64,000 bases of DNA from Henckelia pumila. Its lineage: Eukaryota > Streptophyta > Magnoliopsida > Lamiales > Gesneriaceae. Shown piece by piece: positions 35,644 through 45,802 of this stretch (the first letter of the stretch is position 1; each line of letters opens with the position of its first letter). The translations under genes were made by a program, and so were the position numbers. Below the pieces are notes generated by a model. It ran no database searches, had not been told where the DNA came from, and saw nothing but the letters and a program-made list of their open reading frames with translations. The stretch is from positions 98,479,180 through 98,543,179 of the forward strand of contig NC_133120.1 in the NCBI RefSeq assembly GCF_033568475.1, given 5' to 3'.

Positions 35644-36678
35644 TAGGGGTGTGCAATCGGTTAAAACCGAACCGACCGAACCGAAAGTTTTAATAACCGA
35701 ACCGACCGATCAATTTTATGAATAACCGAACCGACCGAATTATACTAACAAAACCGAATTAACCGAACCGATTAAAAATCGGTTATTTCGGTTCTTTAAC
35801 CGAAATAACCGAATTTGTTATTGAAAACATTAAGCTGTGACAGTGTCACCAAAATATGTCAAGTGCAATAAGATAATACATGATTCGAATACAGAACTAA
35901 ACTTTAGCTATAAAGTTCAAGTTTTAAACCAACTAAAGAATAATAAAACATGCCCAAATATTCTAAAATCTAGTTTCAAATGAATGAACGAGTGGTCCAG
36001 TAACCAAATCTTCAAGATTGACTTGTGATTTGTGTCAACTGTCAAGAGGTGTTAAAATTGAGAGCTTCACAACGTGGGTAAATTCAGCTGCAAAAGAGAG
36101 ATATTTTACCAACTTTTTCTTCAAATCCCACGGGAGAGGAGATATCTTGGATGGATCGTTGTGGGTTCTCTTTTCTTTGTTCTCGATTCTTCAAAGATTT
36201 AGGAAAAGCACGCCAACGGCCAACGTCAAGAATGGATGCGAGGGAGTGAAACAAAGGGATGGGAGGGAACGAGCGATCTGCTAGACTGCTACGAGGGAAA
36301 GAAAGAGAATAGGGTTGGGAATTAGGGCTCCGTAGGCATCGGCGCATCGCGATGTGAATTCTGAGGAGTGAGGACGGAAGCCACAGAATTGGACACAATA
36401 TGAATGAGACTTCTAATTGGATATTGGGCTAGGAATTAAATGAATTCATCCACAAAGCCCAACGTAAATATAACACTATTTTAATATGTAAAAATATTCT
36501 CGATTAAATCGGTTTAACCGATATAATTTTCAAAAAAATCGAAACCGAACCGATAAAATTGAGATAACCGAGAATTTTAAAAAATCAAACCGACCAACAG
36601 AATAAACCGAACCGATTTTCCAATTTTTTTTCGGTTCGGTCGGTTTTCTCGGTTAGACCGATATTTTGCTCACCCCTA
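35644..36678. mobile_element. Non-autonomous hAT-like element (1,035 bp) in the PPAN upstream region
   Basis: Ends TAGGGGTGTGCAATCGG and (reverse complement) TAGGGGTGAGCAAAAT, with dense AACCGAACCGACCG subterminal repeats on both sides. CCGGTGG flanks both ends (35633-35639; 36679-36685), with four extra bases at the left. The interior (35820-36480) is unlike a simple MITE. On the minus strand it reads as a promoter/leader with two AGCCCA motifs and AACCCTA followed by a pyrimidine-rich stretch. No transposase. Confidence 0.8.
36310..36316 (-). promoter_or_regulatory. Telo-box inside hAT-like element, oriented toward PPAN
   Basis: AACCCTA on the minus strand, with AGCCCA-type motifs at 36426-36431 and 36454-36460 upstream and a CT-rich leader downstream. 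The cluster resembles promoters of ribosome-related genes. Confidence 0.35.
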
Positions 36679-37109
36679 CCGGTGGTTCAAAATTTTTAGG
36701 GTAACGGCAAAAGTTGAAAAGATAAAACAGAACGGATCGACTTAAACGTAGGTTTTCTTGTTGTTTAGGGCCTAAAATAAAATTGGATTTGTTTAAAGCC
36801 CAACACACAAAAAAATATATATTCAGGTCCAAAAACCGCTTAAATAAGTATTTTTTCTAAAAGCTAGTTTTTTTTTTTTGTTTTTTTATTTTTTATTTTG
36901 GGTTATACTTTTAAAAAATATAAAAATAAAAGCACTTTTTAATCCTTATCTAGTCTAGATACCAACACTTGAAAAAACTGAACATAATGTAATTTGTAAA
37001 AGACTTAATAATCTCATTTAAAAACTGATTTATAACCAGACTGAATGATCCGAGTACTGTTATTTCTTGGGTGAAAGACATTTATTTTGATTATAGTGGT
37101 TTTTACTCA
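36679..37109. other. AT-rich intergenic DNA, nothing recognised
   Basis: Short-range low complexity; no ORF or element end. Confidence 0.5.
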
Positions 37110-37562
37110 TGTTTTCAAACTCGGACTAGACCGATCGGAAATTGATCACTGGTTCGATCCGAAGCACTCCAAAAAATCGTTTCAACGGTTAAACCGCTTA
37201 GAACCGATTGAACCAATCAAAAACCGATCCCAAGATCCGGCCAAAAATAGGTTCGTGATTATTTGAAATTTGTACTTCGTTAAAAATATTATTTTATTAT
37301 TATTAATTTATTTATTTATTTTTAAAATATATATATATATATATATATAACTATAATTAATATTTTGAAAGTATTATATAGTTATTTATTTTACAAACTA
37401 TGATAAAAATATTTTTTTCTATTTATATATGTATTTTAGTTTTAGGTTTTCAAAATTTAAAAGATATTATTAATTATATTATATTATATAAACGATTTTT
37501 CGGTCGATTGAACCGTTTTTTCAAGGTAGACCGGTTCGATCACTGATCCTGTTATGAAAACA
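37110..37562. mobile_element. MITE with TGTTTTCA ends (about 453 bp)
   Basis: Inverted ends TGTTTTCA with subterminal GACCGAT / AACCGGTC and AACGGTTAAACCG motifs. The flanks GTGGTTTTTACT and CTGGTTTTACTT suggest a 9-10 bp duplication with one slipped T. The middle is AT-rich. Confidence 0.55.
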
Positions 37563-38080
37563 CTGGTTTTACTTTGTTTTACATTTGTAGTAAAAGTGAA
37601 CAAGTTTAAGTGTTTAACTACTTGCCTCAAAATTAGACATGAATATATGCTGAAACAGTGAACATAGTAAAAATAATTTTCAATTTTAAGAATCTTTTAA
37701 AGATTTGAGCTAACGTAATTAAAAACATTTAATACATGAAATTTTGAAATGAAAAGTGAAGAGGTTTTAACAACATTGAAGAATACTTTGAGGTGTATCA
37801 AAATTTAAGACGGTCTTAGAATGCAATTAATGCACCTTTCACGCCTAGCTAATTTTCTTTTCTTGACACAAAGCTCCTTTGATGATTGAATCAACTTGGA
37901 AAAATCTGCTATTAATCAATAATAAGACAAAAATGAACATTATTTAGGTCATTATCAAATGGCAGTATGCCGTATTATTATACTATAATGACAGAGAGTC
38001 TTTCTTTCCTATTATTATTGTAGGAAAACCCAAATCGTTCTCTCTTTGAGCACAAGAGACCTCAAACAAAAGAATGAAAC
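37563..38080. other. AT-rich intergenic DNA, nothing recognised
   Basis: No ORF, RNA gene or repeat boundary seen. Confidence 0.5.
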
Positions 38081-39370
38081 ATTAGAAACTGTTATTTTTG
38101 GACCTCTGCCCAAAAACAACCTTATTAATTTCATGACGACGCAAAGAATTCAACCAGTTTAGGGGTATGGAACAAGAAATTATGAGGTGTACTCCCAAGT
38201 TTCTTATTCTAATTTCTCTCATGAAGTCTAATTCTACAAATAACAAAATATACAAATCAAGAGAATGACAAAATACCCAAAACAGAAAAGCGAAACAAAA
38301 ACAAAAAAAATCAAATATGAAAACTAACAGAGAATGAAAGTAACAAGAGACCACATAGAACACACTAGAGAGAGGCTAGAAAATCAGATGATATTTGATT
38401 ATTTGACAATCACTTTAATTCCAAAATTTAAATTTGAATAAATCTTACATAACATTTGAAATATCCTTGTTGTATCAAGAGTATATTATCTATATGTACA
38501 TGCCGAATGAAGGTAACAACATCTCATCATCTAAAGATCACAAAGCACTAAAACCAACTTAAAACATATATGGCCTTCTGCCCAAAAAAATAGCGTAATC
38601 AATTTCATCAAGACGCAAAGATTTTTAGAAACTGTTACTTCTTGAACCTATGCCCAAAAACAGCCTAATCAACTTCATCAAGATGCAAAGATTTTGACCA
38701 GTTTGAGGGAATTTTCTTTTTTCTAATTGCTCTCATGAGGTCTAATATAATAACTAACACACATTATGAGAATGTCAAAAGACCTAAGAAAAAAACCAAA
38801 CATTAACAAAAAGTGGAGAAGAAAACAAGTGAAGATTGAATGTAAGAAAGATGCTACATAAAACACACTGGACGAAGGATAGGAAATCAGATCATATTTG
38901 ACTATTCAACAATCCCTTTAATTCCAAAATTTAAATTTGAATAGATCTTACATTAACATTTGAAACATCCTTGCTGTAACAAGAGTATATTATCCATGTG
39001 ATCCACATGCCAAATAAAAATATGATACAGTATGTAGGTAATAAGATCTCATCATTTAAAGATTACAAAGCACTAAAACCAACTTAAAACTTAAATGGCT
39101 AAAGTTTCTGCCCAAAAAACAGCAAAATCATTTTCATCAAGCAAATATTCTAACCAGTTTAAGGGTGTTAAACAAGAAAGCTTGAGGAAAACTCTAATTT
39201 TCTTTTTTTAATTGCTCTAATGAAGTTTAATTCAATAAAAAAATACACATGTCACGAGAATTTCAAAAGACCAAAAAAATCACGGAACAAAAACAAAAAC
39301 CAGAGATGAAAACTAATGAAAACAGAGTAGAAACTGCTACTTATTGAACTTCTACCCAAAAACAGATGTT
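38081..39370. repeat. Degenerate tandem repeats, about 500-bp period
   Basis: Blocks recur in order. CTGCCCAAAAACA..TCATCAAGACGCAAAG occurs at 38105, 38580, 38650 and 39110. TTTAAATTTGAATAxATCTTACAT occurs at 38428 and 38930, a spacing near 510 bp. AAAGCACTAAAACCAACTTAAAAC occurs at 38543 and 39068. Copies are diverged and partly deleted. Confidence 0.8.
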
Positions 39371-39809
39371 TTCACAAGGATTATTCACGTTTTTTGACAG
39401 TTTAGTGATTAGTGATTTAGCGAGTTCATTAGCTTGAGCTAAGGTTTCTGGAAAAGAACCTAATCCTTTGGCTGAATGCTTCACTCAGATTATTGTAATA
39501 CCTTTTATTTTTTATCCATGTTGTCTCGTATATCTCCATGCTCATGTCTGTAATTTTTTTTTTAATCTTTGATCTAACATATCAAATTTTCACCAAGAAT
39601 AAATTGAGAACCGCAAGAGTGGCATAAAATTACATAATCTAACCACAAGAAGATGACATATTTCATGAATAATTGGACATTTAATCTAGTGTTATGAAAC
39701 AGAAAACCAAAACAAAACAAAAAATATCAAACCAAAGTTACAAACCTGGCAAACACCTCAAGAATTGAGGTAACCGTACCTAGTATAATATAATTTCCAA
39801 TTGTATATC
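39371..39809. other. Intergenic DNA flanking the Athila LTR
   Basis: No gene or element end recognised other than the LTR start. Confidence 0.5.
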
Positions 39810-41132
39810 TGATAAGTGCAAATTTTGCACTTATATTTTATATGAATTGACTTGGCTTTTGTTTTGTTTTGAGCGATGTTATGCATATTTTCTTGTTGTT
39901 TGTGTTGTTTGCAGGAATTTGAGTGTTATTCATTTTAGTTGGTCAAAAGAAGTGAAAAAGAGGTGAAAAAGAGTTGAAGAACACAAAATAAAAAGTGCCC
40001 AGCCTAGCACTCCAGCGCTACAAGCCAAGCGCTCCAGCGCTATACGGAGTCTTTCGAAGGGTGAAAAGTCGAGGAAATAGCGCTCCAGCGCTACACATAC
40101 AGCGCTCCAGCGCTGTTGGAAGAAAATGACGGGCGCTCCAGCGCTGTGCAATCTTAAAATTTGGAAAGTTTTTGATCGAGTTTAAGAAAGGATTTTAAGG
40201 CTTATTCTGGAGGGGACGAGGGTTTAGAGAGTTTTCAGAGCAGAGAGACGGCTATTGAGAGTTTTGAAGTGCACAAGAGCTCGAGAATTTGGTCCGAAGA
40301 CGGAAGACGGCGGCATCCGACGACGGAGAAGCTTCATTCTAATTCGTTCTAGTTTCTCTTTGAACTCTATTTTTTTTAGTTCATGGATTGTTGGAAAAAC
40401 ATATTTTATTTGATTTTGAATTGCGTTATGAACTAATTTCTTAATCTAGAGGTAGACGGATCTTGACTGGAAACCATGATTGAAATATTTTGATTTATAT
40501 ATTTAAATTTTCTTCGCACAGTTTATTTGTGTTTTCCTGATCTTAATGCTTTCAATTCACTGGCCATAGATTGAATGATAATTTATTTAGAATCTATCAC
40601 TCGAGAGAGGAGATTTTGAATTCGGCATAGAAAAATACATCTTTGGTGTTTATATTGTTCGAGAGGCATATAACTCCATAGAAGCCATTAGAAAAATTCT
40701 TGTGCTATTTCCCGGATTTAATAATTGAACTTTGATAGAGATATTGAGTTTGTTATTGGATACGAATTTCTGCTTGACACTCGAGAGAGGTAGTAGAAAA
40801 TAATAGGGATTCTTGGCTAATAAACTAGAAGAATTGGTAATTAAATAATCATTAGAAATAAATTGTGATGGACAGTCAAGTAAAGTCGAACCTCTAGATT
40901 CATCGCTTATTGAATTTTCATCTCGTGAACTCTTGGTTATTTGGTTTTGTTTCTTGAAAATTTTAGTTTTATAAAAATCAAACCATTTTCGTAGCTCTAC
41001 ATAGGATTAGGATTTTATTAGTTGCAAATATTTGATATAATATCATTTATTCATTCTCCGTGGGAACGACTTGGACTTAATTCCTATATTATAACTTGAC
41101 ATCGTGCGCTTGCGAGTGAAAAACACGCAACA
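39810..41132 (+). repeat. 5' LTR of the Athila element
   Basis: It starts TGATAAGTGCAAATTTTGCAC and ends in CACGCAACA just before the primer site. It contains the AGCGCTCCAGCGCT array. The length is about 1.32 kb. The right edge is uncertain by one or two bases. Confidence 0.8.
40007..40145 (+). repeat. GCGCTCCAGCGCT array in Athila LTR
   Basis: Five copies at 40007 (one mismatch), 40029, 40080, 40102 and 40133. Each is a direct repeat of the palindrome AGCGCT around CC. Confidence 0.92.
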
Positions 41133-41138
41133 AGTTTT

Positions 41139-41156
41139 TGGCGCCGTTTCCGGGGA
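41139..41156 (+). other. Primer binding site (tRNA-Asp) of the Athila element
   Basis: TGGCGCCGTTTCCGGGGA matches the Athila primer site complementary to tRNA-Asp, with one difference from the usual GTTGCC. Confidence 0.88.
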
Positions 41157-41260
41157 ATGAATTTTATTTGATTTATATTAAATTGTGCTAATTAGTCTTA
41201 ATTTTGATTTAGAGCATTGTATTTTATTTTGTTGGTTCTAATTTTAAATTTTTCTTGTCT

Positions 41261-41874
41261 ATGCAGTTTATGCGAAAGAGCCAAAGTTACGACTCACTGC
41301 TCTTTGATCCAGAAATCGAGAAAACTGCTAAAGCGTTGCGAAAGGCTAGAAGAGAAGAGTTGCAACTAATGGCTGAAGAAAGAGAAAGAGCTGTCAATAA
41401 TGCTCTGGTGCCGATCAGAGATCACTTTCGACCGGTGATCAATGCTCATTATTCTGGGATAGCTAGGCAGAATATCACAGCAAATAATTTTGAGTTGAAG
41501 CCAGCTCTGATTAATATGGTGCAGCAGAATCAGTTCAGGGGTGCAGCTACAGAAGATCCAAATTTGCACCTGCGTACTTTTCTGGAGATAGCTGACATGG
41601 TGAAGATTCATGGTGTTACTGAGGACACCATCAAACTACGATTGTTCCCATTCTCTCTTAGGGACAATGCTCGTTGTTGGTTGCAGTCTTTACCTCTTGG
41701 GAGTATCACCACATGGGAAGACATGGCATCTAAATTTCTGGCCAAGTACTTTCCGCCTGCTAAGTCGGCTCAGTTGAAAATAGAAATCACTACATTCAAA
41801 CAACATGATTTTGAGCAATTGTATGAAGCCTGGGAGCGGTACAAGGAGTTGCTTAGGAAGTGTCCAAACCATAA
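41261..41874 (+). pseudogene. Athila gag, N-terminal part, cut by chromovirus insertion
   Basis: The first ATG is 41261 (MQFMRKSQSYDS). The retrotransposon gag core is clear: ITANNFELKPALINMVQQNQ, then EDPNLHLRTFLEIADMVK, LRLFPFSLRDNARCWLQSLP and WEDMASKFLAKYFPP, and YEAWERYKELLRKCPNHN. The frame stays open up to 41874 (CATAA), where the chromovirus LTR begins. It resumes in frame at 58961 (FSDWEQIELFYNGL) after the duplicated CATAA. Confidence 0.92.
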
Positions 41875-42081
41875 TGTAGTGACCCTGCATGGAATCACCT
41901 ACTAACTGGCAACTAATAGCATGCATTAAACTTAATACAGAAAAATACTTAACAGAGTAAAAACGTGCGGAAACATAATCCATAAATTACATATCAGCTT
42001 AGTAACATAATCCAGGCTTAAATCTGTAGTGATACAACCAAATCGAAACCTTAAACAGTAAACATTATACAACTATATTGA
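41875..42081 (-). repeat. 3' LTR of the chromovirus, part 1
   Basis: Matches 57506-57713 with four substitutions. It ends at ATTGA (42077-42081), the duplicated target of the copia insertion. Confidence 0.95.
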
Positions 42082-43937
42082 TGAAAGAGTGGGTGCCCAG
42101 TGAGCCAACTTGTGGCTATGGGCTTTGATGACTCTTTGTACAAACGATCTTTTGTTTAATGTAATTTACACTTTTATTAATGGCAATGACTTTATCTTTC
42201 TTCATATTGTTATATTGTGATATACTATTGTTGTTTTGATAAAGACCTTGAATATACTATAGTGTATGTAAGATGTGGTAGAACATGGGGATGTCTATCA
42301 TGAAATACATCTTATAGTCACTGTATATTCTAAACTGTTCCTAGTCGATTGAGCCGTCCGATAATAAGGATAAGGATCGCTCGAGTTTGAGACTAGCTTT
42401 GCGATGCGGAGTACCACGTTTCATTGGTAGGGAACATGGAGATGTTCGAAGCATGCAAATGGATATTCATAGGATGAATAATCGAACTATGAACTTTCCA
42501 AGTGGTTATCACTTATCGAGTGGATAAAGTCCACGGTTTTGGTTGTACACCATTAGTCCTTACTACTTGAAACATCATGGAGACTCTATATGCTAGTACT
42601 GTGCTTTGACTCGTTTACCGACTCTATGGGGGTCATCAGGTGTCGGGATTGGGTACAGTTACAACACATATAGGAGTCGATGCATTGTTGTCAAGGATTC
42701 ACCACATACTTGCGAGTGTGGATATCCTATGCGATCTGAGGAGATATTAGTGTGACGAATCTCTGGCCAGAGTACTTGATGTGATTTAAGAAATGGTTTC
42801 TTAGTAGCACATGCGATGTCACTAATTTGATCTTCAAGATGTATTGCATAGTTATCGAATCTTGAGCGACTCTCGATATACCAATGGTTGTTAATTCGAT
42901 CGGGATATATGGATGAAGGGACCGTACTGTACGCTAACCAAAATCTACTGGTTCTTGTAGGCACTATCAGTGATACCTAGGGAATCATGGGGCGATGTTG
43001 CTAGGCGCTTTACCATGATTCGTTGGGCAAGTCGGAAATCGTTGTTCCGAGTCACAAGGAGTTGTGAGCCCACGGCTAGCTGTATCCCTGAACCATTGAG
43101 GGTCACACAGTGTAATGGAGTTTTTAATCCCCGTTGAGATAGTTAAATTTAAAGAGTTAAATTTAATGAATAAAGAAGTTGGACTTCTTAAATAAGAGTA
43201 AGGGAGTAGGATTTCCTAAAATGACATAGGGATGTACATTTTTGGAAACCACTGAATTCGGATTCAGGAAAATTTATCTTGACTTTAAAATGTGCAGAAA
43301 TGGTTTCTGTGCACATTGGTAAAATCGGTTTATCAATCGGAGTCACGATGAATTTTATATTAATTTCTGAACATGCGGGCTTTGCTTGTCGGGCCTCAAC
43401 TTATGACTAATGGGTCCTAAGGTGTTAGTGGCCTGCATTATAAATAAGTTATTGCAGTACAGAAATTAGACACAACTGGTCATAATTTTGAGAGCAAAAT
43501 TTCGAAACCCTAGCCTCCTCTCAAGAATATTTCGGCCGACCCCTCCCTCTCTCTGTCAGAGAAATTCCGGTCTGTGATTTTGAATTGCAGTCTGGAATAA
43601 GCGAATCAAATTCGTTATTCTCTTCGCAGAAAACTTCTGATAGATTTTCTAGTGCAATCTATCAGAGGGATTAAACCTCCATTCGTGGACCTGATTGAAG
43701 GAGTTCATCGGTTCCAGGGAGAGACAACAAGAGCAGAGAAATCTGTTGGAGTCCAATAATCTCGATTCGAGATTGAAGGTAAAATTTAATAATTGTTATT
43801 TAAATTTTACACACACTTATAATTTAATCGTTGAACGGTTGATACCCACAATATGGAATTGTTCCATAATAAAATTTTTTAAACTTCCGCTGCACCGGGT
43901 ATCAATCGTGATTGATCTGAACGCCAGTTTTCCAACA
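42082..43937 (+). repeat. 5' LTR of young copia element
   Basis: Runs from TGAAAGAGTGGGTGCCCAG to CAGTTTTCCAACA. It lacks 7 bp (CCTATCC) present in the 3' LTR near 50141. It contains several 3-nt-spaced perfect inverted repeats. Confidence 0.97.
43439..43447 (+). promoter_or_regulatory. TATA box in 5' LTR of young copia element
   Basis: TATAAATAA about 1.36 kb into the LTR, conserved in the 3' LTR at 51096-51104. Confidence 0.6.
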
Positions 43938-43938
43938 G

Positions 43939-43950
43939 TGGTATCAGAGC
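43939..43950 (+). other. Primer binding site (tRNA-iMet) of young copia element
   Basis: TGGTATCAGAGC one base after the 5' LTR. Confidence 0.95.
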
Positions 43951-44070
43951 TAGGTTGCTCAGATCAAACGATTAAATTAATCGATTGTACAAAAATTTTT
44001 GAGTCTCGGTTTTTGAAACAAAATAAATATTTTTAAATAAAAATAAAAAAAAAATTTCGGGGCAAAACCC

Positions 44071-44720
44071 GGGCAGCGATTGGATCGCTGCCCGATGGGG
44101 CAGCAATTGTTGCTGCCCACGGCGGCGCACGGCGCTGCCCAGCGCAGCGCTGGGCGCTGCGCAGGGCGGCGCCAGGCGCCGCCAGGGCAGCAACTGTTGC
44201 TGCCCTAAAGGGGCAGCCGGGCTGCCCCGGCCCGCGCCCACGGGTGCGGGCCGGCCCGGGAGTGTCCCGGGCGGCCCGCGGGAAAAATTAAATTTTTATT
44301 TAAAATTAATTTTAATGTGTTAAAATTTTATTTTTGGTCCGGTCAAAAATTGTTTTTGATTGGTTCACGAGATTTCGGATCGAATTGTTCGAGTCCGTAA
44401 ACTTTAAAATTGATTTTTGGATAAATTTGAATTTTTGGAAAATTTTAATATTTTATCCTTAAATTGAATTTTGAAATCAATTATTTTTGGTACAATTGAT
44501 GATAAGATTTGATCTTATGAATATATTGAGTAAAATATGATTTTATCCATAAAATTGGATTTTGTAGATAAAATATGATTTTATTTGATAAAGAGATAAA
44601 ATATGATTTTATATGTAAAATGAGATTTTATATATAAAATATGATTTTATCCTGTTTAAATTTGAATTGCCACTGCATGTTATCCAATAAATTAATTTTG
44701 AATTAAATGTTATTGGATAA
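44071..44720 (+). repeat. Train of perfect inverted repeats with 3-nt spacers
   Basis: Listed as position, arm, spacer: 44071 GGGCAGCGAT TGG; 44098 GGGCAGCAA TTG; 44137 GCCCAGCG CAG; 44165 GGCGGCGC CAG; 44185 GGGCAGCAA CTG; 44210 GGGGCAGC CGG; 44229 GGCCCGC (10-nt spacer); 44255 CCCGGGA GTG; 44343 TCAAAAA TTG; 44380 TCGAA TTG; 44430 AATTTT TGG; 44502 ATAAGAT TTG; 44531, 44569, 44597 and 44635 TAAAAT ATG; 44551 AAAAT TGG; 44616 TAAAAT GAG; 44692 TTAATT TTG. The last sits inside larger 11-bp arms (44680-44690, 44710-44720). Every 3-nt spacer ends in G. The first 200 bp are extremely GC-rich, the rest AT-rich. Confidence 0.92.
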
Positions 44721-45335
44721 GGATGATCGATTGCCATGACCAATTTTGTAGGTGTATGTTAGGAATTTACATTTGTTTTTATTGTTGTTGGTTTTATTAA
44801 TGGGCCTGGTTTATGGCCCAGTATGAATGTCATATGTAATAAAAGTGGGCTTGGTTTATGGCCCGTTCCCACCCCTAAAAATGTATCCCCTACTTGTCAT
44901 TGTTATTTATTGTAAATACATTAGATTTAGTGGGAGATCAAGATTTGAAGATGGTGGGCCCAGCAGACAATAAATACAGAAGAAATGTAAATTGGAAGCA
45001 CATGTAATAGGATTGCATTGCATACTGCATATTACCTAGGATTGGACTAAGACTCGTGATTGGCAACCACGGGTCAATTAGAAATGGAATCGATCATCCT
45101 ATATAATATATGATATTATGATTGTATGCATGTTTTAGACATAATTGCGTGAATCCGGCAAGCATGCAATAATTTGAAATTGATGAGACAAATTTTTATA
45201 ATTAAAAATCCCTCATTTTAAATATGATTTAAAATTGATATCAAGATAAATAAAGGAAATTTAAATTTGTTTAAATATTCCTACCTTCCATCAACGGTCA
45301 ATGTATGAGATGCTACCCGCGGATACGGTCCGGCT

Positions 45336-45612
45336 CATATTATTGGGGGGGCCCGTTCGTCGGAAAGCTGTACATTGGATCGACAAATGTTGTAAGTTGG
45401 GTGGAACTCCCATGGGATCGGCTCATATTATTGGGGGATCCACATGGCGACCGTCCATCACAACTTAATATTGATGGGTCATCTTGACATGTCACTTTAA
45501 ACGGCGTCATATTATTGGGCCCTTATTGGACATGAGGTAAATACATGGGGGTTGCTTTGGAAGCAATTGGGCTCTACCTTTTGAGAATTATGGTTGGCTG
45601 ATATTATTCGGG
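45336..45612 (+). repeat. Four spaced ATATTATTGGG motifs in the leader
   Basis: Copies at 45336, 45424, 45508 and 45600 (the last with CGGG), spaced 88, 84 and 92 bp, each preceded by GGCT or GGCG. A further 3-nt-spaced hairpin (TTGCTT, TGG) is at 45552-45566. Confidence 0.85.
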
Positions 45613-45802
45613 ACCATAAGTTTGTCAATTGGACTCCATGTTCTCACTAAGGAAAAAGTTTCCCGTTTTCACTAGAGGGTAGTGAAATCGTTAAAATAGT
45701 GGGAGTGAGATTCATAAAATTAAATTCGCCTATTTTATGTCTTAGTAAATTGCTTGAACAATCATTGATATATGTCTGTTTTTCTTTTCAGTATTTCATA
45801 CA

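Larger units (their letters stand above)
43951..45802 (+). other. Long untranslated leader of young copia element
   Basis: A 1.85-kb leader between primer site and gag. It has three parts: a train of perfect hairpins from 44071 to about 44720, a plain stretch to 45290, and four evenly spaced ATATTATTGGG motifs (45336-45612). Short ORFs in it (for example 45305-45487) show no domain. Confidence 0.8.

Noticed and set aside
36084-36398. 104-codon minus-strand ORF inside the hAT-like element
   Set aside because: No domain is seen, and the composition is that of a CT-rich leader; promoter or 5' UTR is a better reading.
43939-43950. tRNA gene suggested by TGGTATCAGAGC
   Set aside because: Only the 12 bases complementary to the tRNA 3' end are present, at the expected primer position; no cloverleaf surrounds it.
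45305-45487. 60-codon ORF in the copia leader
   Set aside because: It overlaps the ATATTATTGGG repeats and has repetitive composition; at most an upstream ORF.
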